Assembly (NCBI GenBank): GCA_032622095.1 | Contig: CP136069.1 | Span: 153,067,043-153,131,042 of the forward strand | DNA from: Siphonodentalium dalli | Lineage: Eukaryota > Mollusca > Scaphopoda > Gadilida > Siphonodentaliidae | DNA: 64,000 nucleotides | Reading direction: 5' to 3' | In this document: positions 37,801 through 41,873 of the stretch, piece by piece | How positions within the stretch are numbered: the first letter of the stretch is position 1 | How the letters are laid out: each line of letters opens with the position of its first letter | Notes under the pieces: generated by a model | Database searches by the model: none | Told to the model about the DNA's origin: nothing | The model's input: only the letters and a program-made list of their open reading frames with translations | Program-made: the position numbers and the translations under genes

Positions 37801-39925
37801 CATCACAATTACCACTCGATGAGGTCGTGTTATTTCCATGATGACGAAATAATGAAATCGTATTCAAACGGCTTCGAAGAGTTCTTCATGTACGTTTCAG
37901 TAATTGTCCGCTATTGTATATAAAGACAAACATATGATAAATATTAACTTTCTTTTTACCGTAGTATACTACATGTAGTATATAAGTTTAATAATTCAGT
38001 TAAATTCTGTTTTTCTTACCAGAATTAAATCACTATAATTCAATTATTTATTTGTCTTCATCAAATATTTGAAAACATATATACATTTGAAGATCCAAGC
38101 GCGGTCCCACGCAATCGATAACAAATTAGACAAAATTGTATTTTTTCTAGCATCTCGGGTTGAAATAAATCTTTAATATACATGTAGTCACCATCACAGA
38201 AATCGTGAAAACACACAAAAATGTCCACCGTATTACCATCGATCTATATTTACATATATTTTACATTGAAAACTAGTACAAACTATCATAATTTAAACGC
38301 TCTTTATTACATACCACGTTTCGGTGGAAATATGGACGCTTTTTATAAGAAGCGATAATTTGAATTTTTGCAAGACTGACAACAAGTGAAAGCCGATATC
38401 TGGTCATAAAAACCTAATATGTCAATTATAGAAACCTTTACATGTAGTTCATGGTATGATACATGTACGATAGACGGTGGCAAAAACGGCACACATTCTG
38501 CAACATAACCACCGCAAGATAAACGCGCAATGATATCTTATACACACAGGGGTACTGGGACATTTTTTTTTATCATTTTATTATGACATTAATTAAAAAT
38601 TAATATAATAAAATAAAAAGTTCCCAGCCCCCTGTGCATTTTATCTTTTGCACATTTATTTACATTATTCTCCGAAATTCGTTATCATTTCTGCTGACAA
38701 GTACATCATGAAATATCAGCAATTCAAATCATAAGTCTACACATAATGGGTTACCCATTTGATTTCAAACGTCGATGCCGGACAAAATATATACGGTAAT
38801 TCAATGTCCCGCTAAAAAAAACACAAACACACCACCACTACCAGATAACTTTTCTGTAACTCCACCCACAATTGAAAATTGATCTTCTAATTGGTCAGAT
38901 TCACACCCTGAACGGAGACTGACATACTGCTGCGGAGAAACGACAAACATCATGCTTACACTGCGCGTTTTAAATCTATTATAGTTGACGAAGTTAACCG
39001 AATACGAAACCAGAATTATAGTTAATAGTGGTTTATTTACTGTTGATAAGCCTATTATTCTTTGTTCCGTTTGCAACGACATGTACATACATGTACATGT
39101 ATGTTTACTCTCCAGCAGCCAGCATTTCTATAGCGGACATATACAGTATGGCAATACTTTCGTGCGTAGTGTTTTACTCCATATACATTGGGAAACACGA
39201 CCGCTCCATGCGATACACTATTACAATGACGTATACAATGTATACATGTATGACAAACAAAGTCTAACACGAGTCAAAAGCTGCAAATAAACTGCCTATT
39301 TTGGAACGAATGCGTAGATATGTGATTTTCGGTGAGTGGTGAAATTACACTAAATTAATCATACATGTAGGTCATCGTAAATAAATCCAAAAAAATTGAA
39401 CAGTTTAAAACCAAATAACGTGACTCATCGTCTGTTTACTTTTCGGCGCGGTGATTGTAATCTCCAACGTGTGTGCGTTGATCCTTAATGCAACGCGTTT
39501 ATAGTAAACGCGGTCTGCGTTACACTTCAACGCAGTCTTCGTTAAACTACAACGCGGTCCGTTGATTTCCAACGCGGTCGTAACGTATCACCAACGCGTT
39601 ATCAACGCAAAGACCGCGTTGCGTTGGCGTTACGACCGCGTTACAACCACGTTGATGACCGCGTTAAAAGGGCCACTTATTTTGAGAAGGTCTGTAGACT
39701 TCAGAGTTATTCAGGGATTATCTTCTTCCAGGATGTATGTCATATATTTATTGATAACTTTAACATATATTCTCATTATTCCATGTACAATATTATGGCA
39801 GATGTCATTGTCTTATGCTTTGCTTCAATAAATCTTATATTGTCTTACAGGAAGGAGAAATTGAAGGCCAGCCAGAGAGAAGAGGGTTATTCCCGGTGAC
39901 GTTTGTTAAGGTGCTACCTGACTAA
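1789..39925 (+). CDS. ASAP: ASAP-family ArfGAP (SH3, ankyrin, PH), 3' part, 17 exons
   Basis: Seen: 17 exons with GT-AG borders join in one open frame of 668 codons plus a stop (2007 nt). In order they encode the PH-domain end, an ArfGAP domain, ankyrin repeats, an acidic patch, a Pro-rich linker and an SH3 domain. Known: ASAP proteins stimulate GTP hydrolysis on Arf GTPases at membranes and focal adhesions, with BAR-PH for lipid binding. The match is collinear with vertebrate ASAP1 and ASAP2, including the short segment after the ankyrins ([16 protein letters not shown]). Presence of SH3 excludes ASAP3-type architecture. The paralogue cannot be chosen: the ArfGAP shares words with both ASAP1 and ASAP2, as expected of a single pre-duplication orthologue. 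BAR and N-terminal PH exons lie left of the window. Extra exons could hide in the 10.6 kb intron 18387-29018, because phase 1 is kept on both sides. Confidence 0.95.
1893..2405 (+). mobile_element. fold-back repeat, family R4, copy 1
   Basis: Runs from 'ttattacatgatcc' to 'tcctctattta'. It contains an inverted repeat at its right end (about 2290-2395, arms around 'cagtttatagcggaatt'). Copies lie at 29381-29704 (same orientation, internally shorter) and 41874-42446 (opposite orientation). No coding capacity was seen. Confidence 0.7.
2699..2747 (+). CDS. ASAP: ASAP exon b: PH domain
   Basis: Acceptor TTGTAG, donor GTAAGTAG. Joined to the previous exon it reads [17 protein letters not shown], matching the PH beta-strand RTYHFQAEDEQD of ASAP1. 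Only 49 nt long, so it has no independent ORF signal; identification rests on homology and splice phase. Confidence 0.88.
2778..2925. mobile_element. hAT-like palindromic MITE, truncated copy
   Basis: Begins CAAACCTTTAAATAG (family terminus CAAGCCTTGAAATAG), followed by TGTCTGTCATTTGCAG and the first inverted repeat. It stops in the 'gctattggagacc' internal part. It lies 30 bp after the donor of ASAP exon b. Confidence 0.75.
3700..3872 (+). CDS. ASAP: ASAP exon c: PH C-terminal helix and start of ArfGAP domain
   Basis: Acceptor CGTTACAG, donor GTCAGT. Starts with the PH C-terminal helix ([18 protein letters not shown]) including its conserved Trp. It then runs through the linker into the ArfGAP domain ([14 protein letters not shown]), giving the first two zinc-binding cysteines of the CX2CX16CX2C finger. 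A TTAA-type transposon begins only 88 bp downstream of the donor. Confidence 0.95.
3961..4306 (+). mobile_element. TTAA-type MITE (family T2), right end lost
   Basis: TTAA then CCCTTTACCCAACAGAAGG, two ~66-bp hairpins (3991-4056 and 4139-4204) separated by an AT-rich spacer, then the unique right part to 'gatattttag', where it stops short of the terminal 'ggccggtttgttgggtaaaggg'. TTAA target sites are typical of piggyBac-like elements. Confidence 0.85.
4307..5616. other. intron sequence, no feature recognised
   Basis: No exon, known repeat or RNA gene recognised. Short open frames here lack splice and codon support. Around 5100-5230 the sequence has a promoter- and LTR-like look (TATAAAC, AGTCGG, TATCAGAACG) but there is no partner copy or internal region to support a call. 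Confidence 0.4.
5617..5732. repeat. ~116-bp palindrome
   Basis: Arms 'tgttgggatataagatttta...gaatttgattcacaac' face their reverse complement around a ~15-bp loop. It abuts the TA of the Tc1-like palindrome that follows, so one may have inserted at the edge of the other. Confidence 0.8.
5735..5944. mobile_element. Tc1/mariner-like palindromic MITE, copy 1 (full)
   Basis: CAGTAATGCC...GGCATTACTG flanked by TA on both sides; 210 bp. Arms of about 100 bp are almost perfectly complementary around a tiny centre (GAAAGCTCTCGAGAGCTTTC). Target TA and CAGT termini fit the Tc1/mariner superfamily. No coding sequence. Confidence 0.93.
5993..6126 (+). CDS. ASAP: ASAP exon d: ArfGAP catalytic core
   Basis: Acceptor CTATTTCAG, donor GTCAGT. 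Encodes [17 protein letters not shown], completing the zinc finger with 16 residues between the cysteine pairs. [12 protein letters not shown] follows and contains the Arg finger (R of HREL) needed for Arf GTP hydrolysis. Both motifs are intact, so the GAP should be active. The usual 'ECSGIHR' Ser is Cys here (ECCGIHR). Confidence 0.97.
6197..6611 (+). mobile_element. TTAA-type MITE (family T2), complete
   Basis: TTAA-CCCTTTACCCAACA ... TGTTGGGTAAAGGG-TTAA, two hairpins plus the 'gtggtcaaggagccggttcc' right part. The second hairpin (6375-6456) has a ~15-bp internal duplication of the loop ('gtcgaccataatgcgaggcg'). Confidence 0.93.
7020..7155. mobile_element. TTAA-type MITE (family T1), left part lost
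   Basis: Carries the 'accttgaccttgtaagccagtgcattctc' junction, one hairpin and the terminal 'gctgcaccagcgcagctcccatcgtgaaagg' block. It ends 73 bp before ASAP exon e. Confidence 0.75.
7228..7316 (+). CDS. ASAP: ASAP exon e: ArfGAP domain
   Basis: Acceptor ACTTTCAG, donor GTAAGT. Encodes [17 protein letters not shown], the counterpart of LAKNVGNNSFNDIMEA in ASAP1, then a short variable loop ending in phase 2. The leading ATG is an internal Met, not a start. Confidence 0.95.
7582..7851. mobile_element. TTAA-type MITE (family T5)
   Basis: TTAA-CACCCTTAAATTAC at the left and GTAATTTATGGGTG-TTAA at the right form inverted termini. Subterminal 'tcagtcgaggaaccca' is mirrored at the right. The right TTAA is shared with the next element. 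Similar sequence recurs around 56.9 and 58.9 kb. Confidence 0.75.
7848..8107 (+). mobile_element. TTAA-type MITE (family T1)
   Basis: TTAA-CCCTTTCATGACTGGAG ... CTCATGAAAGGG-TTAC. Two hairpins (7895-7955 and 7993-8052). The left TTAA is the right target site of the preceding T5 element; the right copy has drifted to TTAC. Confidence 0.88.
8182..8362 (+). CDS. ASAP: ASAP exon f: ArfGAP end and first ankyrin helix
   Basis: Acceptor CTCTTTAG, donor GTAAGT. Encodes [18 protein letters not shown] (compare RKEYITAKYVDHRFSRK), the last ArfGAP helix. The ankyrin-region opening follows ([17 protein letters not shown]). A TTAA-type transposon starts 35 bp after the donor and another ends 74 bp before the acceptor, so the exon is hemmed in by insertions. 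Confidence 0.96.
8398..8651 (-). mobile_element. TTAA-type MITE (family T1), complete
   Basis: TTAA-CCCTTTCATGACAGGAGCTG ... CAGTCATGAAAGGG-TTAA, two hairpins, opposite orientation to the copy at 7848. Its right TTAA is also the left TTAA of the T2 element that follows. Confidence 0.92.
8648..9047 (+). mobile_element. TTAA-type MITE (family T2), complete
   Basis: TTAA-CCCTTTACCCAACA ... TGTTGGGTAAAGGG-TTAA with both hairpins and the unique right part. It shares one TTAA with the T1 element on its left. Confidence 0.94.
9231..9372. mobile_element. fold-back repeat (family R7)
   Basis: Arms 'tcgcaattctatatgaaatttatta' and its complement flank a core with 'aaccgagtgct...ggctcaaatcaaattta'. The same core and the flanking 'gaggatct' and 'ttatcacat' words occur in the element at 16841. 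The full extent of this copy is unclear; a matching 'ttatgtgataa' end lies near 10640. Confidence 0.55.
9373..10738. other. intron sequence, AT-rich, no gene recognised
   Basis: No exon found. The 'gggctaattatgtgataa' near 10630 resembles the right terminus of the R7 repeat at 16841, so much of this stretch could be the body of a larger R7 relative; that is inference from one short match. Confidence 0.35.
10739..10953. mobile_element. TTAA-type palindromic MITE (family T3), complete
   Basis: TTAA-CCCTTTCAGTGCCAAGTCC ... GGACTTGGCACTGAAAGGG-TTAA; a 215-bp, almost perfect palindrome including TTAA, centred near 10850 ('ccttagagctctctcc'). Confidence 0.93.
11020..11370. mobile_element. TTAA-type MITE T1, left end degraded, plus a second partial copy
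   Basis: From 'attgcgaaaaccctgtgccaatg' through two hairpins to 'catcatgaaaggg-TTAA' at 11245-11248. A decayed partial copy (11262-11370) ends with the same 'gctgcaccag...catgaaagggttaa' block. Confidence 0.8.
11480..11577 (+). CDS. ASAP: ASAP exon g: ankyrin repeat
   Basis: Encodes [20 protein letters not shown] and then FIIQNC, matching ETALHLAVR...LVDFLVQNC of ASAP1. Two acceptors are possible 6 nt apart in frame (TTTCAG before 11480 and TTGCAG before 11486), so the protein may or may not include Leu-Gln. Donor GTAAGT. The last ~23 bp of this exon are duplicated at 13568-13590 by a LINE insertion. Confidence 0.95.
11612..13566 (+). mobile_element. 5'-truncated LINE (CR1/jockey-like RT C-terminus), with nested MITE
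   Basis: The reverse-transcriptase end is readable: [20 protein letters not shown] before the nested palindrome and [20 protein letters not shown] ... [14 protein letters not shown] ... [20 protein letters not shown] after it (12041-12397). These match the 'LdKLeeWe.kWqMkFN' and 'W..HI..i..KAn..LgflrRN' blocks of CR1/jockey-group RTs. The element ends in a (GATA)n tail at 13549-13566 and is bracketed by a ~50-bp direct repeat (11555-11611 and 13568-13626), the mark of target-primed insertion. Endonuclease and most of the RT are missing. Confidence 0.88.
11719..11931. mobile_element. Tc1/mariner-like palindromic MITE, copy 2, nested in the LINE
   Basis: CAGTAATGCT...AGCATTACTG between TA and TA, inserted inside the RT sequence: the LINE frame is recognisable on both sides. 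It therefore post-dates the LINE. Confidence 0.93.
13655..13841 (+). CDS. ASAP: ASAP exon h: ankyrin repeats
   Basis: Acceptor TTACTTCAG, donor GTAAGA. Encodes [20 protein letters not shown] and [19 protein letters not shown], two canonical ankyrin units matching GNTVLHYCSMYSKPECLKLLL and GETALDIAKRL of ASAP1. A LINE with its microsatellite tail ends less than 90 bp upstream of the acceptor. Confidence 0.96.
14140..14670. repeat. degenerate tandem repeat, ~160-bp units
   Basis: Three to four diverged units, each with 'agcagatatctc', 'gaaatttggtatggatg.tcact', 'ttttccattctagagttattcatc' and 'gtttat.tggaa.tgttgg'. The same family fills 47150-47720. Function unknown; no open frame. Confidence 0.75.
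14813..15014. mobile_element. hAT-like MITE, internal and right-end fragment
   Basis: Contains the internal 'gctattggagacctaggatcaga...ttcccagaaggg' part and ends 'ctatttgcaggctttg'; it lacks the paired hairpins. Confidence 0.7.
15295..15363 (+). CDS. ASAP: ASAP exon i: post-ankyrin segment
   Basis: Acceptor ATTTACAG, donor GTCTGT. Encodes [20 protein letters not shown], then LIQ, aligning with LSQAKSGKFNPHVHVEYEWN of ASAP1. This short motif occurs specifically in ASAP proteins, so it supports orthology rather than membership of the wider ArfGAP-ankyrin families (ACAP, AGAP). Confidence 0.93.
15565..16021. mobile_element. hAT-like palindromic MITE, long form
   Basis: CAAGCCTGAGTTTAG ... CTAAATTCAGGCTTG termini, with flanking 8-mers aatgactc and aataactc (7 of 8 identical), as expected for a hAT target duplication. 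Two inverted-repeat blocks ('gaatgaggtc.cc...gggtgaatttagtgatgct') enclose a ~250-bp middle. Confidence 0.88.
16311..16673. mobile_element. TTAA-type MITE T1 with tandemly expanded hairpins
   Basis: Starts at a GGGTTAA and ends 'gtagctcccgtcatcaaagggttta'. Instead of two hairpins it has about four hairpin-plus-spacer units ('gcattctcttatatatg...agagaatacattggcctaac.atatt.accttgac'), the copies being nearly identical. It ends 25 bp before ASAP exon j. Confidence 0.8.
16698..16745 (+). CDS. ASAP: ASAP exon j: acidic patch
   Basis: Acceptor TTTCTAG, donor GTAAGT. Encodes [16 protein letters not shown], the counterpart of the acidic EEMDESDDDLDDK stretch after the ankyrins of ASAP1. Only 48 nt; found by phase and homology. 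Confidence 0.92.
16841..17169. mobile_element. fold-back element (family R7) with a 25-bp target duplication
   Basis: Runs from 'atagaggatctcaca' to 'aaattatgtgata' with a long inverted repeat around 16865-16978 ('tattttatacggaatttatcaacc' and complement). It is flanked by an exact 25-bp direct repeat, aataatgatatctgaagaga plus gagaa, at 16816-16840 and 17170-17194. The GC-richer middle (17000-17120) codes for nothing recognised. Confidence 0.85.
17665..18000 (-). mobile_element. TTAA-type MITE (family T2), reversed, distal part lost
   Basis: Starts CTAA-CCCTTTACCCAACAAACCGG, the T2 right terminus in reverse, runs through one complete hairpin (17818-17886) and stops in the loop of the second. 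Confidence 0.88.
18212..18386 (+). CDS. ASAP: ASAP exon k: start of proline-rich linker
   Basis: Acceptor TTATTATAG, donor GTAAGT. Encodes a basic start ([13 protein letters not shown]) and a region ending in [13 protein letters not shown], a likely disordered linker with SH3-ligand character. Residues are poorly conserved as expected of this region; membership rests on frame continuity with both neighbours. Confidence 0.85.
18387..18961. other. intron sequence, nothing recognised
   Basis: AT-rich single-copy-looking DNA at the start of the 10.6 kb intron; no exon, repeat family or RNA gene recognised. Confidence 0.5.
18962..19757. mobile_element. hAT-like MITE interrupted by a SINE
   Basis: The left part 'aaagcctgaatttagtgtttctgacatttgca' breaks off at the SINE, and the family resumes at 'gggtgaattttgtgacgctatcc' (about 19434), running to 'aaattcagacttg'. 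About 15 bp of the first hairpin are missing at the junction. Confidence 0.8.
18995..19433 (-). mobile_element. tRNA-derived SINE, ~440 bp
   Basis: On the complement the 5' end reads TCCGTGGTCCAGTGGTTAGC then GCGTTGGACTTGTC, a tRNA-like A-box region. The body has a 'gagttcgcggctgg' B-box-like word, and the 3' end is 'tttgggcctcatgggaaagg'...'aatgctatacattattatt'. The (ATT)n tail and 'gcgctttg...ggaaagg...tttacaaatgc' 3' domain are common in invertebrate SINEs. No clear target duplication remains. Confidence 0.75.
19758..20442. other. intron sequence; weak inverted repeat near 20300-20360
   Basis: The only structure is a short imperfect inverted repeat ('gataaattctcgacctaatgtaatta'...'taattacattagctttgataaa'), possibly an old fold-back element. 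Confidence 0.35.
20443..20590. mobile_element. TTAA-type MITE T1, partial
   Basis: 'cctaacaatatttacattgtaagtcaatgc', one hairpin and the terminal 'gctgcaccagtgcagctcctgtcatgaa' block; left half and target sites lost. Confidence 0.75.
20771..23272. mobile_element. 2.5-kb DNA element with ACCGCGGT-rich subterminal arrays
   Basis: Inverted ends TAAGCGACATGTTTTAACGAGG (left) and the complement of TAAGCGACCTGTTTAACGAGG (right). Within ~220 bp of each end are many copies of the 8-bp palindrome ACCGCGGT or close variants (left near 20808, 20864, 20926; right near 23040, 23200, 23230). The AT-rich 2-kb interior has no transposase-like ORF. It interrupts a degenerate tandem repeat present on both sides. 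Superfamily not assigned; target duplication not clear. Confidence 0.75.
23273..23660. repeat. degenerate tandem repeat, ~140-bp units
   Basis: Units contain 'gtccgcatggtaacttgagcaa', 'caacagaatttcttgatatc.ggtatgtggttcacatttgaga' and 'ggtgattttttgatgga.ttatgccc'. A matching unit lies at 20640-20760, left of the 2.5-kb element. Confidence 0.7.
24181..24313. mobile_element. Tc1/mariner-like palindromic MITE, copy 3, centre deleted
   Basis: Terminal ~50 bp of each arm are present ('agtaatgccctaaataatcgactccttaac' and complement) but most of one arm's interior is missing; first base is T instead of C. Confidence 0.88.
24314..25158. other. intron sequence, nothing recognised
   Basis: AT-rich; short open frames have no splice or homology support. 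Confidence 0.45.
25159..25592. mobile_element. hAT-like palindromic MITE, long form
   Basis: CAAGCGTGCAAATAG ... CTATTTGCAGCCTTG, two hairpin blocks and the standard middle. Target duplication no longer visible. Confidence 0.85.
25593..27079. other. intron sequence with a poly-G run
   Basis: No exon recognised. A run of 18 G lies at about 26414-26431, a likely assembly-fragile or G-quadruplex-prone spot. Confidence 0.45.
27080..27524. mobile_element. hAT-like palindromic MITE, long form, diverged
   Basis: CAAGCTTGCAAATAG ... CTCCAGGCTTG with both hairpin blocks; several mismatches between arms. Confidence 0.83.
28352..28937. mobile_element. hAT-like MITE interrupted by a Tc1-like palindrome
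   Basis: CAAGACTTGAAATAG at the left; the right terminus 'gacagacacac-TA-tttcaagtcttg' is split at TA by the MITE at 28711-28923. The first hairpin is half deleted. Confidence 0.88.
28711..28923. mobile_element. Tc1/mariner-like palindromic MITE, copy 4 (full), nested
   Basis: CAGTAATGCT...GGCATTACTG between two TA; removal of the element and one TA restores the hAT-like terminus. Confidence 0.94.
29019..29318 (+). CDS. ASAP: ASAP exon l: proline-rich region with SH3 ligands
   Basis: Acceptor ATTTTAG, donor GTAAGTC. Encodes a Ser/Thr-rich stretch, then [19 protein letters not shown], a class II PxxPxR SH3 ligand plus polyproline. [14 protein letters not shown] follows, resembling the 'PPPPPPGHKRTLSDPP' block of ASAP1. 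Local GC content is clearly higher than in the flanking introns. Confidence 0.93.
29381..29704 (+). mobile_element. fold-back repeat, family R4, copy 2
   Basis: Shares 'ttattacatgatt', 'gggcaaacaatgcatagttacgtgaaacgtcat', 'ttgttgatttaagtat' and the terminal inverted repeat with the copy at 1893, but lacks about 180 bp of its left interior. Confidence 0.75.
29831..30094 (-). mobile_element. TTAA-type MITE (family T1)
   Basis: TTAA-CCCTTTCATGATGGGAGC ... CAGTCATGAAAGAG-TTAA. Hairpins are damaged: the first lacks its left arm, and a 'gagcagcgctggtgcagcattaaagagc' piece of the left terminal block is copied into the second. Confidence 0.88.
30095..31027. other. intron sequence related to 54.5-54.9 kb
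   Basis: No exon. 'gtgcgtgaaactgat.agttagtattcaggtgctatgccaac...atgtagcattctactaacat...cgaaaatctcaa' here resembles the reverse complement of 54770-54900, so an uncharacterised dispersed repeat is likely. Confidence 0.5.
31028..31070 (+). CDS. ASAP: ASAP exon m: linker micro-exon
   Basis: A 43-nt exon with acceptor TCCCACAG and donor GTAAGAGG. It reads [14 protein letters not shown] in the frame required by both neighbours. There is no conserved motif; it is called from splice sites and phase fit (1 in, 2 out). It may be alternatively used, although skipping it alone would shift the frame. Confidence 0.7.
31101..31139. mobile_element. hAT-like MITE terminus only
   Basis: 'caggcctgcaactagtgtgtccgtcatttgcagaatgag', 39 bp of the left end, right after the donor of ASAP exon m. 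Confidence 0.65.
31610..31665 (+). CDS. ASAP: ASAP exon n: linker exon
   Basis: Strong polypyrimidine acceptor (TTGTTTTTGTTTCAG) and a GTTAGT donor. Encodes [19 protein letters not shown], Ser-rich linker sequence. Exons m and n together are 99 nt, so skipping both keeps frame, which makes a cassette pair plausible. Confidence 0.75.
31666..33205. other. intron sequence with a TTTATTGATTTATG tandem tract
   Basis: 32765-32865 is a simple tandem tract of 'tttattgatttatgta' type. No exon or other repeat family recognised. Confidence 0.5.
33206..33368. mobile_element. hAT-like MITE, left third
   Basis: CAAGTCTGAGTTTAG plus one clean hairpin (33237-33330) and 'gcttaggcctcatctt', then lost. Confidence 0.8.
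33670..33827 (+). CDS. ASAP: ASAP exon o: duplicated PxxP linker with two in-frame donors
   Basis: Acceptor ATCTTTTAG. Encodes [19 protein letters not shown], then a [11 protein letters not shown] block that is repeated 21 codons later as [12 protein letters not shown] 63-bp tandem duplication (33711-33773 and 33774-33836, 4 mismatches by eye) spans the exon-intron edge. The donor AAG|GTGAGC therefore occurs twice, after 33764 and after 33827, both in phase 0. Use of either gives an open protein with one or two PxxP units. ASAP1 has a comparable PVPLPR just before its SH3 domain. Confidence 0.9.
33950..34470. repeat. degenerate tandem repeat, ~180-bp units
   Basis: Three units with 'gtccga.c.tgtattctgtcatttt.cagtcaatttttttaaaac', 'ccagcattggaa..tg.gattttgagttt' and 'ttgccatttttcaacatagaatc'. 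Lies in the intron before the SH3 exon. Confidence 0.7.
34770..34982. mobile_element. Tc1/mariner-like palindromic MITE, copy 5 (full)
   Basis: CAGTAATACC...GGCATTACTG between TA; arms slightly diverged. It lies 57 bp before the acceptor of ASAP exon p. Confidence 0.93.
35040..35159 (+). CDS. ASAP: ASAP exon p: SH3 domain, N-terminal two thirds
   Basis: Acceptor TTCTTTTAG, donor GTTAGT. Encodes [20 protein letters not shown], then [12 protein letters not shown] and EEEEEWW. It aligns with VKTIYDCQADNDDELTF...GEEDQEWW of ASAP1. The RT-loop ALYDY tyrosine is His here (AQHDC), so one face of the usual PxxP pocket is altered; the double Trp is kept. Confidence 0.95.
35160..36096. other. intron sequence, C-runs, nothing recognised
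   Basis: Contains C-runs near 35781 and 35812 and two similar phrases 'gtgtagc.atc.accaatcaa.ttgaagatagcacactag.caata' (35645 and 36045), suggesting a diverged ~400-bp duplication. Confidence 0.5.
36097..36667 (+). mobile_element. LINE 3' ORF end with CCHC-like knuckle, broken
   Basis: Three overlapping frames continue one another: the first ends near 36357, then [20 protein letters not shown] and [18 protein letters not shown], then [16 protein letters not shown] to a stop near 36667. 'R.SNHKLaiEtgRy' followed by CX2CX7HX3C is typical of the C-terminus of non-LTR retrotransposon polymerase ORFs in aquatic animals. At least two frameshifts; no upstream RT core, so it is 5' truncated. Confidence 0.7.
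36694..39690. mobile_element. 3.0-kb DNA element with AACGCGGT-rich subterminal arrays
   Basis: Ends CCTTCTCAAAAGTAATGGCC (left) and the complement of CCTTCTCAAAATAAGTGGCC (right). Next to each end is a GC-rich array: left 36713-36915 ('gaccgcgttactccaacgcggtcgtaacgt' repeats, with GTAACGTTAC palindromes), right 39464-39667. The interior is AT-rich; frames such as 37494-37751 (complement) are not recognisable as transposase. Same architecture as the 20.8-23.3 kb element but different sequence. It inserted just downstream of a LINE remnant. Confidence 0.78.
39851..39925 (+). CDS. ASAP: ASAP exon q: SH3 end and stop codon
   Basis: Acceptor TGTCTTACAG. Encodes [20 protein letters not shown], then VLPD and TAA, matching GHIEGQPERKGVFPVSFVHI at the ASAP1 C-terminus. 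It is separated from the previous SH3 exon by a 4.7 kb intron filled by a LINE remnant and a 3 kb transposon. No canonical AATAAA was noticed in the first 150 bp after the stop. Confidence 0.96.
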   Translation, partial: EGEIEGQPERRGLFPVTFVKVLPD

Positions 39926-40547
39926 TATTGTTATTATTGCAATGAATCTATATAATATTATCATCTATATTCAACAGTGCAATAATTATTTTACACCAAA
40001 CCAGTTATTTTGTTTGAATTCATTTATTTGCATTTAGTTGCAGATGTGATACATATTTCTGGGGAACATGCTACGGTATATTTTTAGCTGAACTTGACTT
40101 TTCAAGTTTGAGCTATTGCCATGGGTTGGTATCTGTCGTCGCTGTGTGTGTTGTTCATTAACAATTTCCATTAGCACGGACTACAGGTCGTGCCTTTGGT
40201 CATATCATTATGAAATTTATCACAGCTGTTGACATTGATATACAGATGGGAACGAGCCATCTTGGATTTTACACTTTGTATGACTGGATCCTTTAGCACA
40301 TCCCACATCCCTCATCCGATCATCACCAAACTTTGTATTGATCTTCGGGGTGATGACCAGATGGGAGCTATCAAATTTTGTTTAATTTCATTGGAAAACA
40401 TGGCCATCAGCATCCATCATGGATTTTATGTTATATATATCACTTCATGTTACATCTAGTATTACTTAGAAATTTCAACTTTCCGCATTCATAATCGCTC
40501 CATTGACTGTAACACATGAAATTATCCCATCTCCATGTTGAGCTACA
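39926..40547. other. ASAP 3' flank / probable 3'UTR, no landmark
   Basis: Presumed 3'UTR followed by intergenic DNA. No canonical polyadenylation signal was seen close to the stop. Confidence 0.4.
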
Positions 40548-40802
40548 GTGTCAATAACACTTTCATGATTGGAGCTTCTTGAAATTTTGCGAAAACCCTG
40601 TACCCCATGCATTCTCTTATATATGCATCGCTCATATGGAGCCTCACATATATAAGAGAATACATTGGACTAACAGCATTTACCTTGACCTTGTAAGCCG
40701 CACTGGTGAGGCTTCCTATGGGAGACTCACATATATAAGAAAATGCACTGGCACATGATTTTTCATGCTACACAAGCGCAGCTCCCATCATGAAAGGGTT
40801 AG
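40548..40802. mobile_element. TTAA-type MITE T1, diverged
   Basis: 'acactttcatgattggagcttc' ... 'cagctcccatcatgaaagggttag'; second hairpin partly deleted; target sites no longer TTAA. Confidence 0.8.
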
Positions 40803-40944
40803 CACTTTCATTTGTTTCCTCATTCAATGGAACACATGCACAATCCTGCAGTTTAACGGGCCAGTTTGAATGTCAGAAATAACACCACGCAGTCATATTC
40901 CCATTTCTAAGGCCTGCGCTCATGGTCCCAAAACACTGCCCAGG

Positions 40945-41360
40945 CAAGCCTTCAAATAGTGTTTCTTTTATTTGCAGAACGTGATCCCCAGAGGGTGAAT
41001 TTAGTGATGCTCTCCCGCACAGTGGGCTAGCATCACCAAATTTACCCTCTGTAAACCTCATACTGCTTAGGCCCCAGCTGCTATGGGAGACCTAAGATCA
41101 GATTGAAGTTCCCTATTTGAAGTTGGTGATGTTCACCCATTAGTCATCCCAATTATGCATTTTATCTTCTGCAAATTATGGGATATAGAAAATCCCTTGA
41201 AGGGAAAAAATAAATAAAAACAATGTTAATTTGAGACTTTAGAATGAGGTCCCCAGAGGGTGAATTTGGTGATGCTAACACTCTGTGCAGGATAGCTTCA
41301 CTAAATTCACCCTCTGAGGACCTCACTTTGCAAATTACAGACACATTATTTGCAGGCTTG
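40945..41360. mobile_element. hAT-like palindromic MITE, long form
   Basis: CAAGCCTTCAAATAG ... TATTTGCAGGCTTG with both hairpin blocks and a full middle. Confidence 0.88.
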
Positions 41361-41577
41361 GCACCTGGCGAATATGCCTACAGATGTTCTCATGTGTTTT
41401 TGGAGATAACAGCCAAATTCAACCACACATATATGTAACTTTTAATGTGTATTATTATAGTATTGCTATGGAAATACACATGATTTTACGGTGTCAAACC
41501 TACATGTTTATAGATATGGTTTAGCGAAACTTGTTAATGGATCAGGTGTAAACATGCACTGCAATGAGATGACCGAT

Positions 41578-41831
41578 CAAGCCTTGAAATAGGGTGTCTG
41601 TCATTTGCAGAATGAGGTCCCCAGAGGGTGAATTTAGTGATGCTACCCCGCATAGCGGGCTAGAATCACCAAATTCACCCTCTGGGGACCTCATTCTGCT
41701 TACACCTCAGCAGAATGAGGTTCCCAGAGGGTGAATTTGGTGATGCTAGCCCGCTATGTGGGATAGCATCACTAAATTCACCCTCTGGGGACCTCATTCT
41801 GCAAATGACAGGCACCCTATTTCAAGGCTTG
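41578..41831. mobile_element. hAT-like MITE, two hairpins without the middle
   Basis: CAAGCCTTGAAATAG ... CTATTTCAAGGCTTG; two near-identical hairpin blocks joined by 'cttacacctcag'. A 74-bp piece of it (about 41682-41756) is found identical at 50523-50596. Confidence 0.9.
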
Positions 41832-41873
41832 CATCTGCTCTCATCATAGCGTTGGTCACTTATTCGGTATATA

